Numbered from the stretch's first letter, positions 47,153-55,707 are shown. The stretch is DNA of 64,000 bases from Pseudomonas sp. R37(2017) (GCF_002113375.1 NZ_NEHO01000005.1:62001-126000), one strand, 5' to 3'. Program-made: numbers and translations. The notes: a model not told the origin generated them from the letters alone.

Positions 47153-47228
47153 GTCCCCTTCGTCTAGTGGCCTAGGACACCGCCCTTTCACGGCGGTAAC
47201 AGGGGTTCGAGTCCCCTAGGGGACGCCA
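47153..47228 (+). tRNA. tRNA-Glu (TTC), copy 2
   Basis: Identical to copy 1. A 104-nt spacer (47049-47152) separates it from the first pair; no clear promoter is seen in it, so it is probably co-transcribed from 46805. Confidence 0.98.
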
Positions 47229-47230
47229 TT

Positions 47231-47306
<76 letters not shown>

Positions 47307-47314
47307 TTTTCAAA

Positions 47315-47345
47315 GAAAACGCCGCTTGTTGAGCGGCGTTTTTTT
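47315..47345 (+). terminator. Terminator inside the tRNA array
   Basis: Stem AACGCCGCT/AGCGGCGTT (47318-47326 with 47332-47340) and a run of seven T that ends exactly at the first base before tRNA-Glu copy 3. It resembles the terminal one at 47508-47538. Confidence 0.9.
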
Positions 47346-47421
47346 GTCCCCTTCGTCTAGTGGCCTAGGACACCGCCCTTTCACGGCGGTAACAGGGGTT
47401 CGAGTCCCCTAGGGGACGCCA
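47346..47421 (+). tRNA. tRNA-Glu (TTC), copy 3
   Basis: Identical to copies 1 and 2. It begins at the base after the T-run of a terminator, with no room for a separate promoter in between. Expression would need read-through of that terminator. Confidence 0.97.
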
Positions 47422-47424
47422 TTT

Positions 47425-47500
<76 letters not shown>

Positions 47501-47507
47501 TGTTTAA

Positions 47508-47538
47508 CGAAAACGCCGCTCATTGAGCGGCGTTTTCG
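47508..47538. terminator. Final terminator of the tRNA array, bidirectional
   Basis: A 13-bp stem CGAAAACGCCGCT/AGCGGCGTTTTCG with a 5-nt loop. It lies between the tRNA array and the convergent AraC-type gene and can end both. Confidence 0.88.
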
Positions 47539-47557
47539 TTTGCGCGAAAAAACCGGA

Positions 47558-48427
47558 TCAACCGCTGAGGCTTTGTACCAGGCTTTCGAGCGCTTCAGAG
47601 GTTTCTTCATCCTGCTCGAATTGCATGGCTGCAGCCGCTCTGAGTTGGCGTGCCAGGCGGTACTCGCTGGGCGTGCAGTTGGCGAACTGCCTGAAGGCAC
47701 GAGCGAAGTAGGAAGGATCCTTGAAGCCGACTTCATAGCCGATGCTGGTAATAGGCATCTGGCTGTTGTCGAGCAGGTCTTTGGCGTAGTTCATGCGCTT
47801 GTTCAAGATGTAATCCGTGAAGCCGAGTCCATTGGCTTCCTTGAACAGGCGGCTGAAGCGAAATGTCGTCATGCCGCAGCGCTTGGCCAGATCACTCTGA
47901 TCGATGCTGTATCGAAAGTTCTGCTCGATGTACAGCATGATGCTGTTCAGCGCCTGGTGTTTTTGGTGGCCCGAGGTCAACCGGATGCTGTCCGGCAGGC
48001 TCGGGGAGTGGTCGATCTGCGAAGACTTGCCCTGGCCGTTGGCATTTCGGCGCACCTCGCAGAGCTGAACCACCACTCCCAGGTAACGCTTCTTCTCGGC
48101 GGGCGAGAGTGGGAGCACCATGTATTCCCAGACGCTGGAACGCATGGCCCATACAGCCAGCTCCTCCGAATGCTGCACGGTGAACATGGTGATCGGGATG
48201 GCAGGGGTGGTGCGTTTGATCTCCAGCAATAGCCGCAAGCCCTGAGTGTCGGGGCGATCAAAGTGGATGCAGATCATGTCTGCATGCTCACGGATGGGCA
48301 GCACGGAGTTTTTCGCCAGGCTGCAGTCGCAGGCGTCGTCGAACTGCGCGATGAGTTCTTTCGTGGACCGATCATGAGTCAGATCGAACCACAGGAGTGA
48401 TGGCCTTTTGGTTAAATTGAACGTCAT
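47558..48427 (-). CDS. AraC-type regulator with a degenerate receiver-like N-terminus
   Basis: 289 residues. The C-terminal third is an AraC double helix-turn-helix (LAKRCGMTTFRFSRLFKEAN, MPITSIGYEVGFKDPSYFAR, AFRQFANCTPSEYRLA). The N-terminal 120 residues follow the plan of a receiver domain (ICIHFDRPDTQGLRLLLEIK, AIPITMFTVQHSEELAVWAM, EYMVLPLSPAEKK), but the phospho-acceptor Asp position holds His55 and the conserved Lys position holds Leu105. It would therefore not be phosphorylated normally. It is divergent from the flp pilin genes and is the likely regulator of the tad locus. No strong ribosome site precedes the ATG. Confidence 0.85.
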   Translation of the reverse strand: MTFNLTKRPSLLWFDLTHDRSTKELIAQFDDACDCSLAKNSVLPIREHADMICIHFDRPDTQGLRLLLEIKRTTPAIPITMFTVQHSEELAVWAMRSSVWEYMVLPLSPAEKKRYLGVVVQLCEVRRNANGQGKSSQIDHSPSLPDSIRLTSGHQKHQALNSIMLYIEQNFRYSIDQSDLAKRCGMTTFRFSRLFKEANGLGFTDYILNKRMNYAKDLLDNSQMPITSIGYEVGFKDPSYFARAFRQFANCTPSEYRLARQLRAAAAMQFEQDEETSEALESLVQSLSG

Positions 48428-48448
48428 GTCATTAACGTCATGTCATTA
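48421..48448. repeat. Exact 14-bp tandem duplication at the AraC-type gene start
   Basis: ACGTCATGTCATTA occurs twice in a row (48421-48434 and 48435-48448). The first copy holds the start codon of the regulator. The second supplies an upstream ATG (48441) that opens a five-codon reading frame whose TGA overlaps the regulator start as ATGA. Confidence 0.85.
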
Positions 48449-48848
48449 CTCGGGGGGTCTTTGTGACTCTCTTCGCCAGTATTGCCAATATGCCATCAAC
48501 TTGCTGATTTAATCATAATAAAAAAGACGCTTTTTAGTTCCATTTGCTCTATTGGTTTTCTGGAACGCAGCCTGGCCGATTGTTTGCCAGTGTCTCTTCG
48601 AAAAAACTGGGTAGAGCCGCCTGTCGCTTGTGAATCAGTGACAATTGCCTTTGCGTTTCAATGCCTTGTTTCGCCCCCTTGCGCACTTTTGCAAAGGCCA
48701 TGGCGCCGTATTTGGCCCCCCAGCAAAAAAATCCTAGCGATGTGCAAAATCCTCCTAACGCCCATGCCTTGTCCCTGACTAGTGTTGCACTCAGGCAGCG
48801 CAGAAAGTACTGCCTCAGAAAAAACAACATTCGAGTGAGGTGGGCAAA
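48449..48848 (+). other. AT-rich upstream region of the flp pilin genes
   Basis: About 400 bp without a gene. It contains AT-rich tracts (AATCATAATAAAAAAGACG near 48511-48535) unlike the surrounding DNA and is the control region between the regulator and flp1. No promoter matches a consensus well. A sigma-54-like match at 48701-48716 has the wrong -12 element. Confidence 0.5.
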
Positions 48849-49040
48849 ATGATCATGCAAACAATCAAGGCTTCGGTAGTGAAATTCGTCAAAGACGAAG
48901 ACGGCCTGACCATTGTGGAGTACGCGGTGGCCGGTGGGCTGATTACGGTGGCTGTTGCCGCAATGTTTGTAACTTTGGGTACCAACGTGAACACCAAGAT
49001 CACAGCGCTGTGCACTGCGGTCAAAGGTTCTGCCTGCTGA
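48849..49040 (+). CDS. flp: Flp-type pilin 1
   Basis: 63 residues. The prepilin leader ends at Gly19, and the mature part begins LTIVEYAVAGGLITVAVAAM with the Glu-Tyr pair (residues 24-25) that defines Flp pilins. Two Cys (58 and 63) near the C-terminus could form a disulfide. The ATG at 48849 is chosen by comparison with copy 2, where the same ATG spacing follows GAGGT. It is the major Tad pilus subunit, cleaved by TadV. Confidence 0.93.
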   Translation: MIMQTIKASVVKFVKDEDGLTIVEYAVAGGLITVAVAAMFVTLGTNVNTKITALCTAVKGSAC

Positions 49041-49193
49041 TGATGGCAACTCACGGAGGCGGGGCGCGGCGATACCCATGGAACAACCGGTTTCTACTGT
49101 TTCGCTGATAGACCGGGTAACTCAATGGACTTCGCGCTGTCCCCGCCAATGTACTTACTGAGCCGAATGGCCGCTGATGTGAGGTACACCAAA

Positions 49194-49385
49194 ATGACTC
49201 TGCAAACTATCAAAGCTTCGATAAGCAAGTTCATCAAAGATGAAGATGGCCTGACCATTGTGGAGTACGCCGTTGCCGGTGGGCTAATAACGGTAGCTGT
49301 TGCCGCCATGTTTGTAACTCTGGGCACCGAGGTGAACACCAAGATCACAGCGCTGTGCACGGCGGTCAAAGGTTCTGCCTGCTAA
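49194..49385 (+). CDS. flp: Flp-type pilin 2
   Basis: 63 residues, differing from pilin 1 at six positions; five are in the leader and one is Asn to Glu in the mature protein (GTEVNTK). The hydrophobic core and C-terminus are identical. GAGGT lies 9 nt before the ATG. Tandem duplication of the gene is the simplest origin; 153 nt separate the two. Confidence 0.93.
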   Translation: MTLQTIKASISKFIKDEDGLTIVEYAVAGGLITVAVAAMFVTLGTEVNTKITALCTAVKGSAC

Positions 49386-49412
49386 CGATAATCCCGGTCG
49401 GGGAGACGCGCC

Positions 49413-49943
49413 ATGTCCATGGAATTGCTGGTATCGACAGTTGTACTGCTAGGACTTCTGGGCGTCGCGGTGGTGAGCGATCTGCGTCGCCACCGAATTC
49501 CCAACATGCTGGTCCTGTTGGGCCTTGCCCTGGGACTGGGTGCTCAAATGTATTCGGGTGGCATCAGTGGCTTGGGTGACAGCCTGTTGGGCATTCTGAT
49601 CTGTTTTGCGCTGTTCCTGCCCATGTACGCCTTCGGTGGCATGGCCGCCGGCGACGTCAAGTTGATGGCCATGGTCGGCAGTTTTCTACCCTTCCATTTC
49701 GCCTTGTGGGCTGCAATGTTCAGTTTGATGGCCGGCGGAATATGCGGTTTTTTGATCGTGCTGTATCGCGGTCAATTGTTTCAGACCCTGGGGCGTTATT
49801 GGCTGATTCTTAGGGCGCAGGCTTATTTGGCGCCAACTTCGGATGAAGTAGCCGGCAAGCCTTTTCCTTATTCGATTGCAATCTTGCTCGGCACGCTGGG
49901 CAGCATCTATTGGCAACTCGTTGCCAGTGGGTTGGGAGATTAG
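49413..49943 (+). CDS. tadV: Prepilin peptidase TadV/CpaA
   Basis: 176 residues of the A24 aspartic peptidase family. The catalytic aspartates are Asp23 (SDLRRHRIPN) and Asp81 (GGMAAGDVKLM, the GxGD-type site). There are about six hydrophobic segments. It cleaves the Flp and pseudopilin leaders in the inner membrane. It is the short Tad-specific form without the methyltransferase domain. The next gene starts 3 nt after its stop. Confidence 0.92.
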   Translation: MSMELLVSTVVLLGLLGVAVVSDLRRHRIPNMLVLLGLALGLGAQMYSGGISGLGDSLLGILICFALFLPMYAFGGMAAGDVKLMAMVGSFLPFHFALWAAMFSLMAGGICGFLIVLYRGQLFQTLGRYWLILRAQAYLAPTSDEVAGKPFPYSIAILLGTLGSIYWQLVASGLGD

Positions 49944-49945
49944 TC

Positions 49946-51274
49946 ATGCACCTCATGGTTGATACTGATGCCTACCCCAATGAACGGGATGCGGTGCAAC
50001 GACTGGCGCCTCAGCCGTGCACAATCCGTGAAACCGGTCTGACCGACAGTTTTCTCGGCGAGTTGGTGTGCAAGCATTTGCACGACGCCGGTGTGCTGGA
50101 CATGACGCGGCTGGTGGAGCGCCTGGCGCTGACCGGCGCGGTACTTGAAGAAGTCCTGGCGTTTCTGCGCAAGGATGGCCGTGTCGAAGTGCTGGGCCAG
50201 GTGAGTCAAACGGGCGGGCAGATGCTGCGTTACGGCCTGACCGAACGTGGTCGCAGTGCCGCCCGCGATGCCCTGTCGCGCAGTGGCTATATCGGTCCGG
50301 CACCCTTCCCGGTGAGCACCTACCGCTCCCTGATCAAGCTTCAGACCATTCACCACGGCCGCATCAACGCCAACGATATGCACAATGCCCTTTCTGGCGT
50401 AGTGCTCACGGAGGAGATGCTCGATCAGTTGGGCGTGGCGATGAACTCCGGGCGCGCCATCATGATTTATGGCCCCGCGGGTACTGGCAAGACTTATGTC
50501 AGCACTCGGCTGATCCGCCTGTTCGCCGAGGCCATCTGGGTCCCGCATGCCATCGTCATCAACGAGTCGGTGATCGAGATCTATGACCCGCAGGTGCATC
50601 AGCGGCTCGATGATAACGTTCAACAGAACACTCTGATGCTCAACGAAGGCATCGACCGTCGACTGCTGCGCTGCAAACGCCCGATCGTCATCACGGGCGG
50701 CGAGTTGACCATGGAGCAGTTGGACGTTCGCTATGACCCCTTCACCCGTCAATACCAGGCCGCCTTGCAACTCAAGGCCAGCAATGGCCTGTTCATCATC
50801 GACGACATGGGGCGCCAGCGCATGGCTCCCGCCGAGCTGTTCAATCGCTGGATCGTCCCGATGGAAGAGAAACGCGATTTTCTCAACCTGGGTGGCGGTC
50901 GGCATTGTGAGCTGCCGTTCGATCTGATTCTGGTGTTTTCCACCAACCTCAATCCCCTGGAACTGGCCGATGAGGCCTTCCTTCGCCGGATTGGCTACAA
51001 GTTGCAATTCGGTTACCTGAAGCCCGAGGAGTACCAAAAGATCTGGCGTCAGGAATGCGAGCGTCTGGGTATTCATTACGACCCGCTGCTGGTGCGTTAT
51101 GTGCTGCAAAGGCTTTATGCAAGTGAAGGCATGCCTCTGGTGCCTTGCCATCCCCGTGATCTCCTGAACATGGCACTCGATCGCCAGCGTTACATAGGCG
51201 GTTCCGGACCACTGTCACCGAAAGAGTTGGAATGGGCCTGGCACAACTACTTCGTCCAGCTCAACTTTCTTTGA
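49946..51274 (+). CDS. AAA+ ATPase of unknown role in the tad operon
   Basis: 442 residues. The N-terminal 130 residues look like a winged-helix or small helical adaptor (LVERLALTGAVLEEVLAFLR, YGLTERGRSAARDAL). An AAA+ module follows: Walker A GPAGTGKT (176-183), Walker B LFIIDDMGR (282-290), sensor-1-like FSTNLNP (331-337) and a probable arginine finger in FLRRIG (345-350). It is not one of the standard Tad motor or MinD-like proteins (tadA and tadZ are separate genes here). Position between tadV and rcpC, 3 nt after tadV, points to a role in pilus assembly or control, for example as a chaperone-like remodeller. That role is inferred. Confidence 0.85.
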   Translation: MHLMVDTDAYPNERDAVQRLAPQPCTIRETGLTDSFLGELVCKHLHDAGVLDMTRLVERLALTGAVLEEVLAFLRKDGRVEVLGQVSQTGGQMLRYGLTERGRSAARDALSRSGYIGPAPFPVSTYRSLIKLQTIHHGRINANDMHNALSGVVLTEEMLDQLGVAMNSGRAIMIYGPAGTGKTYVSTRLIRLFAEAIWVPHAIVINESVIEIYDPQVHQRLDDNVQQNTLMLNEGIDRRLLRCKRPIVITGGELTMEQLDVRYDPFTRQYQAALQLKASNGLFIIDDMGRQRMAPAELFNRWIVPMEEKRDFLNLGGGRHCELPFDLILVFSTNLNPLELADEAFLRRIGYKLQFGYLKPEEYQKIWRQECERLGIHYDPLLVRYVLQRLYASEGMPLVPCHPRDLLNMALDRQRYIGGSGPLSPKELEWAWHNYFVQLNFL

Positions 51275-51289
51275 TACGGAGATACAGAC

Positions 51290-52102
51290 ATGAGCTCTCG
51301 CACGCTTACCCTGATAGGCGTTTCCCTGGCCATGGGCCTGGGGGCGGCATGGATGGCTGATTCCTGGCTGAGCGCGCGGCTCAATGCCAGCCCGGATGAC
51401 CACCTGCGCAACGTGGTGGTCGCCACGGTCGAGATTCCATTCGGGCAAATGGTCGAGGCCCAGCAGGTCACGACCGTGCGCATGCCCATGGATACGATCC
51501 CGGACGATGCCTTCGATTCCAGCGATAAAGCCGTGGGCAAGATCGCAACGTTCGACATTCTGCGGGGCGACATCGTGCGTGGTGCGCGTCTGAGCGACCA
51601 CCTGGGGGGCAGTACCCTGGCCTCTCTGATCGATCCGGACAAACGCGCCATATCTGTACGGGTGGACGATGTGGTGGGCGTGGGCGGCTTCCTGTTGCCA
51701 GGAAACCGGGTCGATGTATTGGCGACCAAAACCACGAATGCCGGCAGTAACAACGCCACGTCCAGGACCATCCTCGAGAACTTGCGGGTGTTGGCAGTGG
51801 ATCAGACCGCAGGTACCGACAAGACCCAACCGGTCGTGGTGCGCGCAGTGACCCTGGAGATGTCGGCCGCTGAAGCGGAAGCCCTGGTCACGGCGCAGAC
51901 GGAAGGCAAGTTGCAACTGGCGCTGCGTAATCCACTGAACCTCGAGAAGAAAAGCCCGGCCGTTGCGCCTGCTGCCCCGGCTCCGGCCATGGCCATGGCC
52001 ACCACCGAGACGCCAAAACCCGTGGTACAGCGCAGCAATGGCGGGGGCGGGGGTATCACCGTTATCCGCGGGATCGAAGCCAAAGTAGTCAACATTCGCT
52101 GA
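51290..52102 (+). CDS. rcpC: Flp pilus assembly protein RcpC/CpaB
   Basis: 270 residues. An N-terminal membrane segment (LIGVSLAMGLGAAWMADSWL) precedes an SAF-like domain (VVVATVEIPFGQMVEAQQVT, LRGDIVRGARLSDH) and the CpaB core (AISVRVDDVVGVGGFLLPGN, RVDVLATK). The C-terminus is a Pro/Ala-rich and Gly-rich tail. RcpC is a periplasmic partner of the RcpA secretin; the secretin gene is in the opposing operon at 60469-61692. Confidence 0.92.
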   Translation: MSSRTLTLIGVSLAMGLGAAWMADSWLSARLNASPDDHLRNVVVATVEIPFGQMVEAQQVTTVRMPMDTIPDDAFDSSDKAVGKIATFDILRGDIVRGARLSDHLGGSTLASLIDPDKRAISVRVDDVVGVGGFLLPGNRVDVLATKTTNAGSNNATSRTILENLRVLAVDQTAGTDKTQPVVVRAVTLEMSAAEAEALVTAQTEGKLQLALRNPLNLEKKSPAVAPAAPAPAMAMATTETPKPVVQRSNGGGGGITVIRGIEAKVVNIR

Positions 52103-52160
52103 CAAGGCACAAGGGTATTGGCAGAGCCGGTCTGGATCAGTATCGCCAATCGAGGGCTTG

Positions 52161-53507
52161 ATGATGAATCTTCGTATTCAGCGGCCGTTCACTGCGACGC
52201 CAACGCGCCAGGAAGGATCGGTAAGTGTTTTGATGGTGATCGCGTTGGCGGTGATGGGCATGATGGCCGCGCTGGCTCTGGACGGCGGGCATCTGATGCT
52301 GAACAAAACGCGCCTGCAGAATGCGGTGGATGCCGCCGCCCTGAGTGGCGCCAAGACCCTGAGTCAGGTGGCGGGTGCCAGCAACAGTGCCAGCACTACG
52401 AAGACCGCCGCGCTGAATACGCTGGTACAGAATGCCAATGCCACGGGCAACAACGAACTGGCCACGGCTATGGGGGGCAACGCCGCTGCATTTGCAGCGG
52501 TGGAGCTGTCAAGCAGCGTCTATGGCCCGTTCTCCTATCCCGGGCCGGCGAATGCCAAGTACGTTCGGGTGTCGGTACCGAGCTTTGGCCTGACCGGATT
52601 TTTCTGGAATTTCGCCCAGGTCTTCGGCACTGGCGGCCTGGGAACCAAGGCCGTGGCAGCGATCGCCACCGCGGGTCCCAGCCCCACCAACCCATGTGAT
52701 GTCGCGCCGTTGATGGTCTGTGGCGACTCGACACAATACAACCCGGCCGCAGGCATGTTCTGGGGCTTCCAGTTTGGTGATTTGCAGGTGTTGAAGTCAG
52801 CGGCCAACAATTCGTCCGCCATCGGCCCTGGCAACTTTCAATTGCTCGATTTCGGCTCGGGCGGCAGTTCGGTCAGAGAGGACCTGGCCGGTGGTGGCAC
52901 GGTCTGCCGCAATGTGGGGGAGACTGTCCAGACCTCACCCGGCAACACGGTCGGCCCTGCGTCCCAAGGCCTGAATACGCGCTTCGGCATCTACAACGGT
53001 CCGGTCAGTGCCTCGGCCTATCCGCCAGACATGGTGACGTCGTCGAGCAGTCCCGCGATCACTTACAACGACTCGGTCACCCCGGCGCAGACGCTCTACA
53101 ACGGACAACCCGTCACCTCGAGCAATGGCAATCTCACAGCGGGCAGTAACGCGATACTCGACTACAACGACTGGAAGGCAAGCGTTGCCGCCTGTGTGGC
53201 GGGGTCCGGCAGTGGTTGTCAGAGCGGGGGGGTCTTCGAGCGTCGGATGCTGAAAATCGTCGTTGGCAACTGCACCGGCAAACAGGGCGGTTCAACCACG
53301 ATCCCTGTCCTGGGCTTTGGCTGCTATTTCGTGGTGCAGCCCATGAATGGCGGCGGTACGCAAGCGCAGATTTTTGGCCAGTTTGTGCGCGAGTGCGAAG
53401 GCGACAACGTGGCCGGTCCCTCGCCGTCAACCGATTCCGGTCCACAGATCATCCAACTGTACAAAACCTATCTCAACGGCAGCGGTACTCCGAGCACTGA
53501 CTCGTAG
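52161..53507 (+). CDS. tadG: TadG-like pilus assembly protein
   Basis: 448 residues. The N-terminal Tad-type helix (GSVSVLMVIALAVMGMMAAL, then ALDGGHLMLNKTRLQNAVDA, AALSGA) is the classic TadG anchor region. The rest is secreted or periplasmic, Gly/Ser-rich with several Cys (CDVAPLMVCGDS, CVAGSGSGCQSGG, CTGKQGG). No von Willebrand A motif is evident. The ATG at 52161 follows CGAGGG. It differs from P. aeruginosa TadG in position, lying before tadZ rather than at the locus end. Confidence 0.82.
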   Translation: MMNLRIQRPFTATPTRQEGSVSVLMVIALAVMGMMAALALDGGHLMLNKTRLQNAVDAAALSGAKTLSQVAGASNSASTTKTAALNTLVQNANATGNNELATAMGGNAAAFAAVELSSSVYGPFSYPGPANAKYVRVSVPSFGLTGFFWNFAQVFGTGGLGTKAVAAIATAGPSPTNPCDVAPLMVCGDSTQYNPAAGMFWGFQFGDLQVLKSAANNSSAIGPGNFQLLDFGSGGSSVREDLAGGGTVCRNVGETVQTSPGNTVGPASQGLNTRFGIYNGPVSASAYPPDMVTSSSSPAITYNDSVTPAQTLYNGQPVTSSNGNLTAGSNAILDYNDWKASVAACVAGSGSGCQSGGVFERRMLKIVVGNCTGKQGGSTTIPVLGFGCYFVVQPMNGGGTQAQIFGQFVRECEGDNVAGPSPSTDSGPQIIQLYKTYLNGSGTPSTDS

Positions 53508-53516
53508 GGGGGCGTC

Positions 53517-53996
53517 ATGAGACTTCATGGATTTAAAAGTCGGCAGCGCCAGCAAGGCCTGGCCATGGTGGAGTTCACCCTGGTCCTGCCGGTGTTGCTG
53601 TTGCTGATGTTGGCCTTCGGTGAGTTCGGCCGCATGCTCTATCAGTACAACATCCTGCTACAGGCCAGTCGCGATGCCGACCGTTTTGTCGCCGGTCAGG
53701 CATGGAACTCGACGCTTGGCACGGTTTCCCTGAGCAGTACGTTACTGACCCAGACGAAAAACGTTGCGGTGTATGGCGTGCCTGCCAACACCGGGACTGC
53801 GGTGGTGTCAGGGTTGACGACTGGCAATGTGGTCGTTGCCGCCGTGGGCTCCGACCATGTTCGGGTCACCATCACCTACACGTTTTGCCCTGTGATTGGC
53901 GGCGGCAATTGCACCGGATCGCTTCCCGGTTTTGTAGGCAACTCGATTGCACTGAGCATTCCGCTGGTTGCCACTACCGTGATGAGGGCACTGTGA
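53517..53996 (+). CDS. tadE: TadE-like pseudopilin
   Basis: 159 residues with the TadE signature QQGLAMVEFTLVLPVLLLLM after a basic leader; cleavage after Gly is expected. A YNILLQASRDADRFVAG helix continues, and two Cys (CPVIGGGNC) may pair. The ATG at 53517 lies after GGGGGG. It is coupled to the next pseudopilin by TGATG. Confidence 0.9.
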   Translation: MRLHGFKSRQRQQGLAMVEFTLVLPVLLLLMLAFGEFGRMLYQYNILLQASRDADRFVAGQAWNSTLGTVSLSSTLLTQTKNVAVYGVPANTGTAVVSGLTTGNVVVAAVGSDHVRVTITYTFCPVIGGGNCTGSLPGFVGNSIALSIPLVATTVMRAL

Positions 53997-54490
53997 TGAA
54001 CAGAAAACACATGCGCGGCACCTATACGGTGGAGTTCGCCATCATAGGCCTGCTGGTGTTCACACTGTTATTCGGCGTTGTGGAAATGGGCCGCCTGTAT
54101 TTTACGGTCAATGCACTGGATGAAGCCGTACGCCGTGGTACGCGCCTGGCGGCGGTGTGCAATATCAGCGATCCGGTGGTGCTGCGGCGGGCGATCTTCA
54201 ATGCCGCGAGCGATGCGGGTACGAGCCAGCTGATCGGCAATCTGGCCACCACCAACCTGACGCTGAGCTATCTGGACGCAAACGGTGCTGTGGTGGCAAA
54301 CCCTGCCGATACGAGTGGGGCCAATGGCTTCCGTGCCATTCGCTATGTCCAGCTGAGTCTGCAAAATTTCGTTTTCAATCTGTTCATTCCCGGGTTCGGT
54401 GTGCCCATTACCTTGCCTGCATTCAGGGCAACGTTGCCACGTGAAAGCCTCGGGCGTCATTCCGATTCCGGGGAGATCACGCCATGCTGA
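53996..54490 (+). CDS. tadF: TadE/TadF-like pseudopilin
   Basis: 164 residues. RGTYTVEFAIIGLLVFTLLF is the TadE/F pilin-like helix with the Glu of the prepilin cleavage region, followed by FGVVEMGRLYFTVNALDEAV. Its length and the CNISDPVVLRR segment differ from the first pseudopilin. Start overlaps the stop of tadE; the end overlaps tadZ by 7 nt. Confidence 0.85.
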   Translation: MNRKHMRGTYTVEFAIIGLLVFTLLFGVVEMGRLYFTVNALDEAVRRGTRLAAVCNISDPVVLRRAIFNAASDAGTSQLIGNLATTNLTLSYLDANGAVVANPADTSGANGFRAIRYVQLSLQNFVFNLFIPGFGVPITLPAFRATLPRESLGRHSDSGEITPC

Positions 54491-55704
54491 ATACCAAGGA
54501 CACTCCACTCTCTGCTTCGACCGGAAAAGCGGGGCTCAGGTTACTGATCAGCAGCCGTGATGCCACGTCGTTGCGCGACCTGCAGAGCGTCTGCCAACGC
54601 ATGCCCAGCCTGGAGGTGAGCACCCGCCTGGTGAGCAATGGGCATGTCGACCCGCTCTATGGCCTGGACCGGATGCCCGATCTGTTGCTGTTGCGTGTCA
54701 GCCACCTGTGGCGCGAGGAGCTGGCGGCACTGTTGCAGCGCCCGGCCCATGAGCGTCCGCCGATGCTGGTCTGCGGGCTGCTGAGCGAACAGGAAGGCAT
54801 GCGCCTGGCGATGCAGGCCGGCGCCCGTGACGTGCTGCCGGAGCCCGTCGCCGAGACAGAACTGGTGACCGCCTTGAATCGGCTGGTCATGGAGGTTCGG
54901 ACCGGCAGTGGTACAGAAGGAAAATTGATCGCCGTGACCAGCTCCAAGGGCGGTTCCGGCGGCACCATGCTGGCCTGCAACCTGGCTCAGCAGCTCAGCA
55001 CGAGAGGGGGCAGTACCCTGTTGCTGGACATGGACCTGCAATTCGGCAGCGTGACGCACTACCTGGATGTGGCGCAAACCCACAGCCATCTTGAGGTGTT
55101 GCATCAGATCGACGGCATGGACAGTGTTGCGCTGCGGGGTTTTTGCAGCCACTTCAGCCCGACCTTGCATGTACTGGGTGGCCGGGCCGGTGAGCTGTGT
55201 CTGCCGCAGGATGCCCAAGCCGAGCAACTTGACACCTTGTTGCAGTTGGCTCGCGCCAGCTATGACTGGGTAGTGATCGATCTGCCACGGCAAATCGACC
55301 ACCTCACCGGCTCTGTGCTGGAACAGGCGGATCGGGTGTACGTGGTGGTGCAGCAGAGCGTCAGCCATCTGCGCGATGCCAGCTCCCTGGTGCGGGTTCT
55401 TCGCGAAGACCTGGGCGTGCGCGGGGATCAATTGCAGATAGTGGTCAACCGCTATGACAAGGCGGCAGCGGTCAACCTCAAGGATATCGGTGAGGCGCTG
55501 CGCTGCACGAACCTGGCGAAATTGCCCAACGACTTCAACCTGGTCAGCCAGAGCCAGAACACCGGCGTGCCGTTGGGCCTGCATGCGCCGAAGGCGGCGA
55601 TCACCATTGCCCTGCGCAACGTGGCCGATGACCTGCTCGGCAACCAGATGGCTGGAAAAAAAGGCGTGTTCAAACGTGCCTTCAACCGTTTTTTCGGGGG
55701 GTGA
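54484..55704 (+). CDS. tadZ: Pilus assembly ATPase TadZ/CpaE (MinD/ParA-like)
   Basis: 406 residues. The N-terminal 130 residues form an atypical receiver-like domain (LRLLISSRDATSLRDLQSVC, MPDLLLLRV, GARDVLPEPVAETELVTAL). The ATPase has the deviant Walker A AVTSSKGGSGGT (about 149-160), LLLDMDLQFGSVTHYL and WVVIDLPRQID. TadZ places the Tad machine at the pole. It is the usual partner of TadA. Confidence 0.93.
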   Translation: MLNTKDTPLSASTGKAGLRLLISSRDATSLRDLQSVCQRMPSLEVSTRLVSNGHVDPLYGLDRMPDLLLLRVSHLWREELAALLQRPAHERPPMLVCGLLSEQEGMRLAMQAGARDVLPEPVAETELVTALNRLVMEVRTGSGTEGKLIAVTSSKGGSGGTMLACNLAQQLSTRGGSTLLLDMDLQFGSVTHYLDVAQTHSHLEVLHQIDGMDSVALRGFCSHFSPTLHVLGGRAGELCLPQDAQAEQLDTLLQLARASYDWVVIDLPRQIDHLTGSVLEQADRVYVVVQQSVSHLRDASSLVRVLREDLGVRGDQLQIVVNRYDKAAAVNLKDIGEALRCTNLAKLPNDFNLVSQSQNTGVPLGLHAPKAAITIALRNVADDLLGNQMAGKKGVFKRAFNRFFGG

Positions 55705-55707
55705 CCC

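Noticed and set aside
48701..48716. Sigma-54-like sequence TGGCGCCGTATTTGGC upstream of flp
   Set aside because: The -12 element has GG in place of the required GC and the -24 part deviates at two positions, so it is not a credible promoter.
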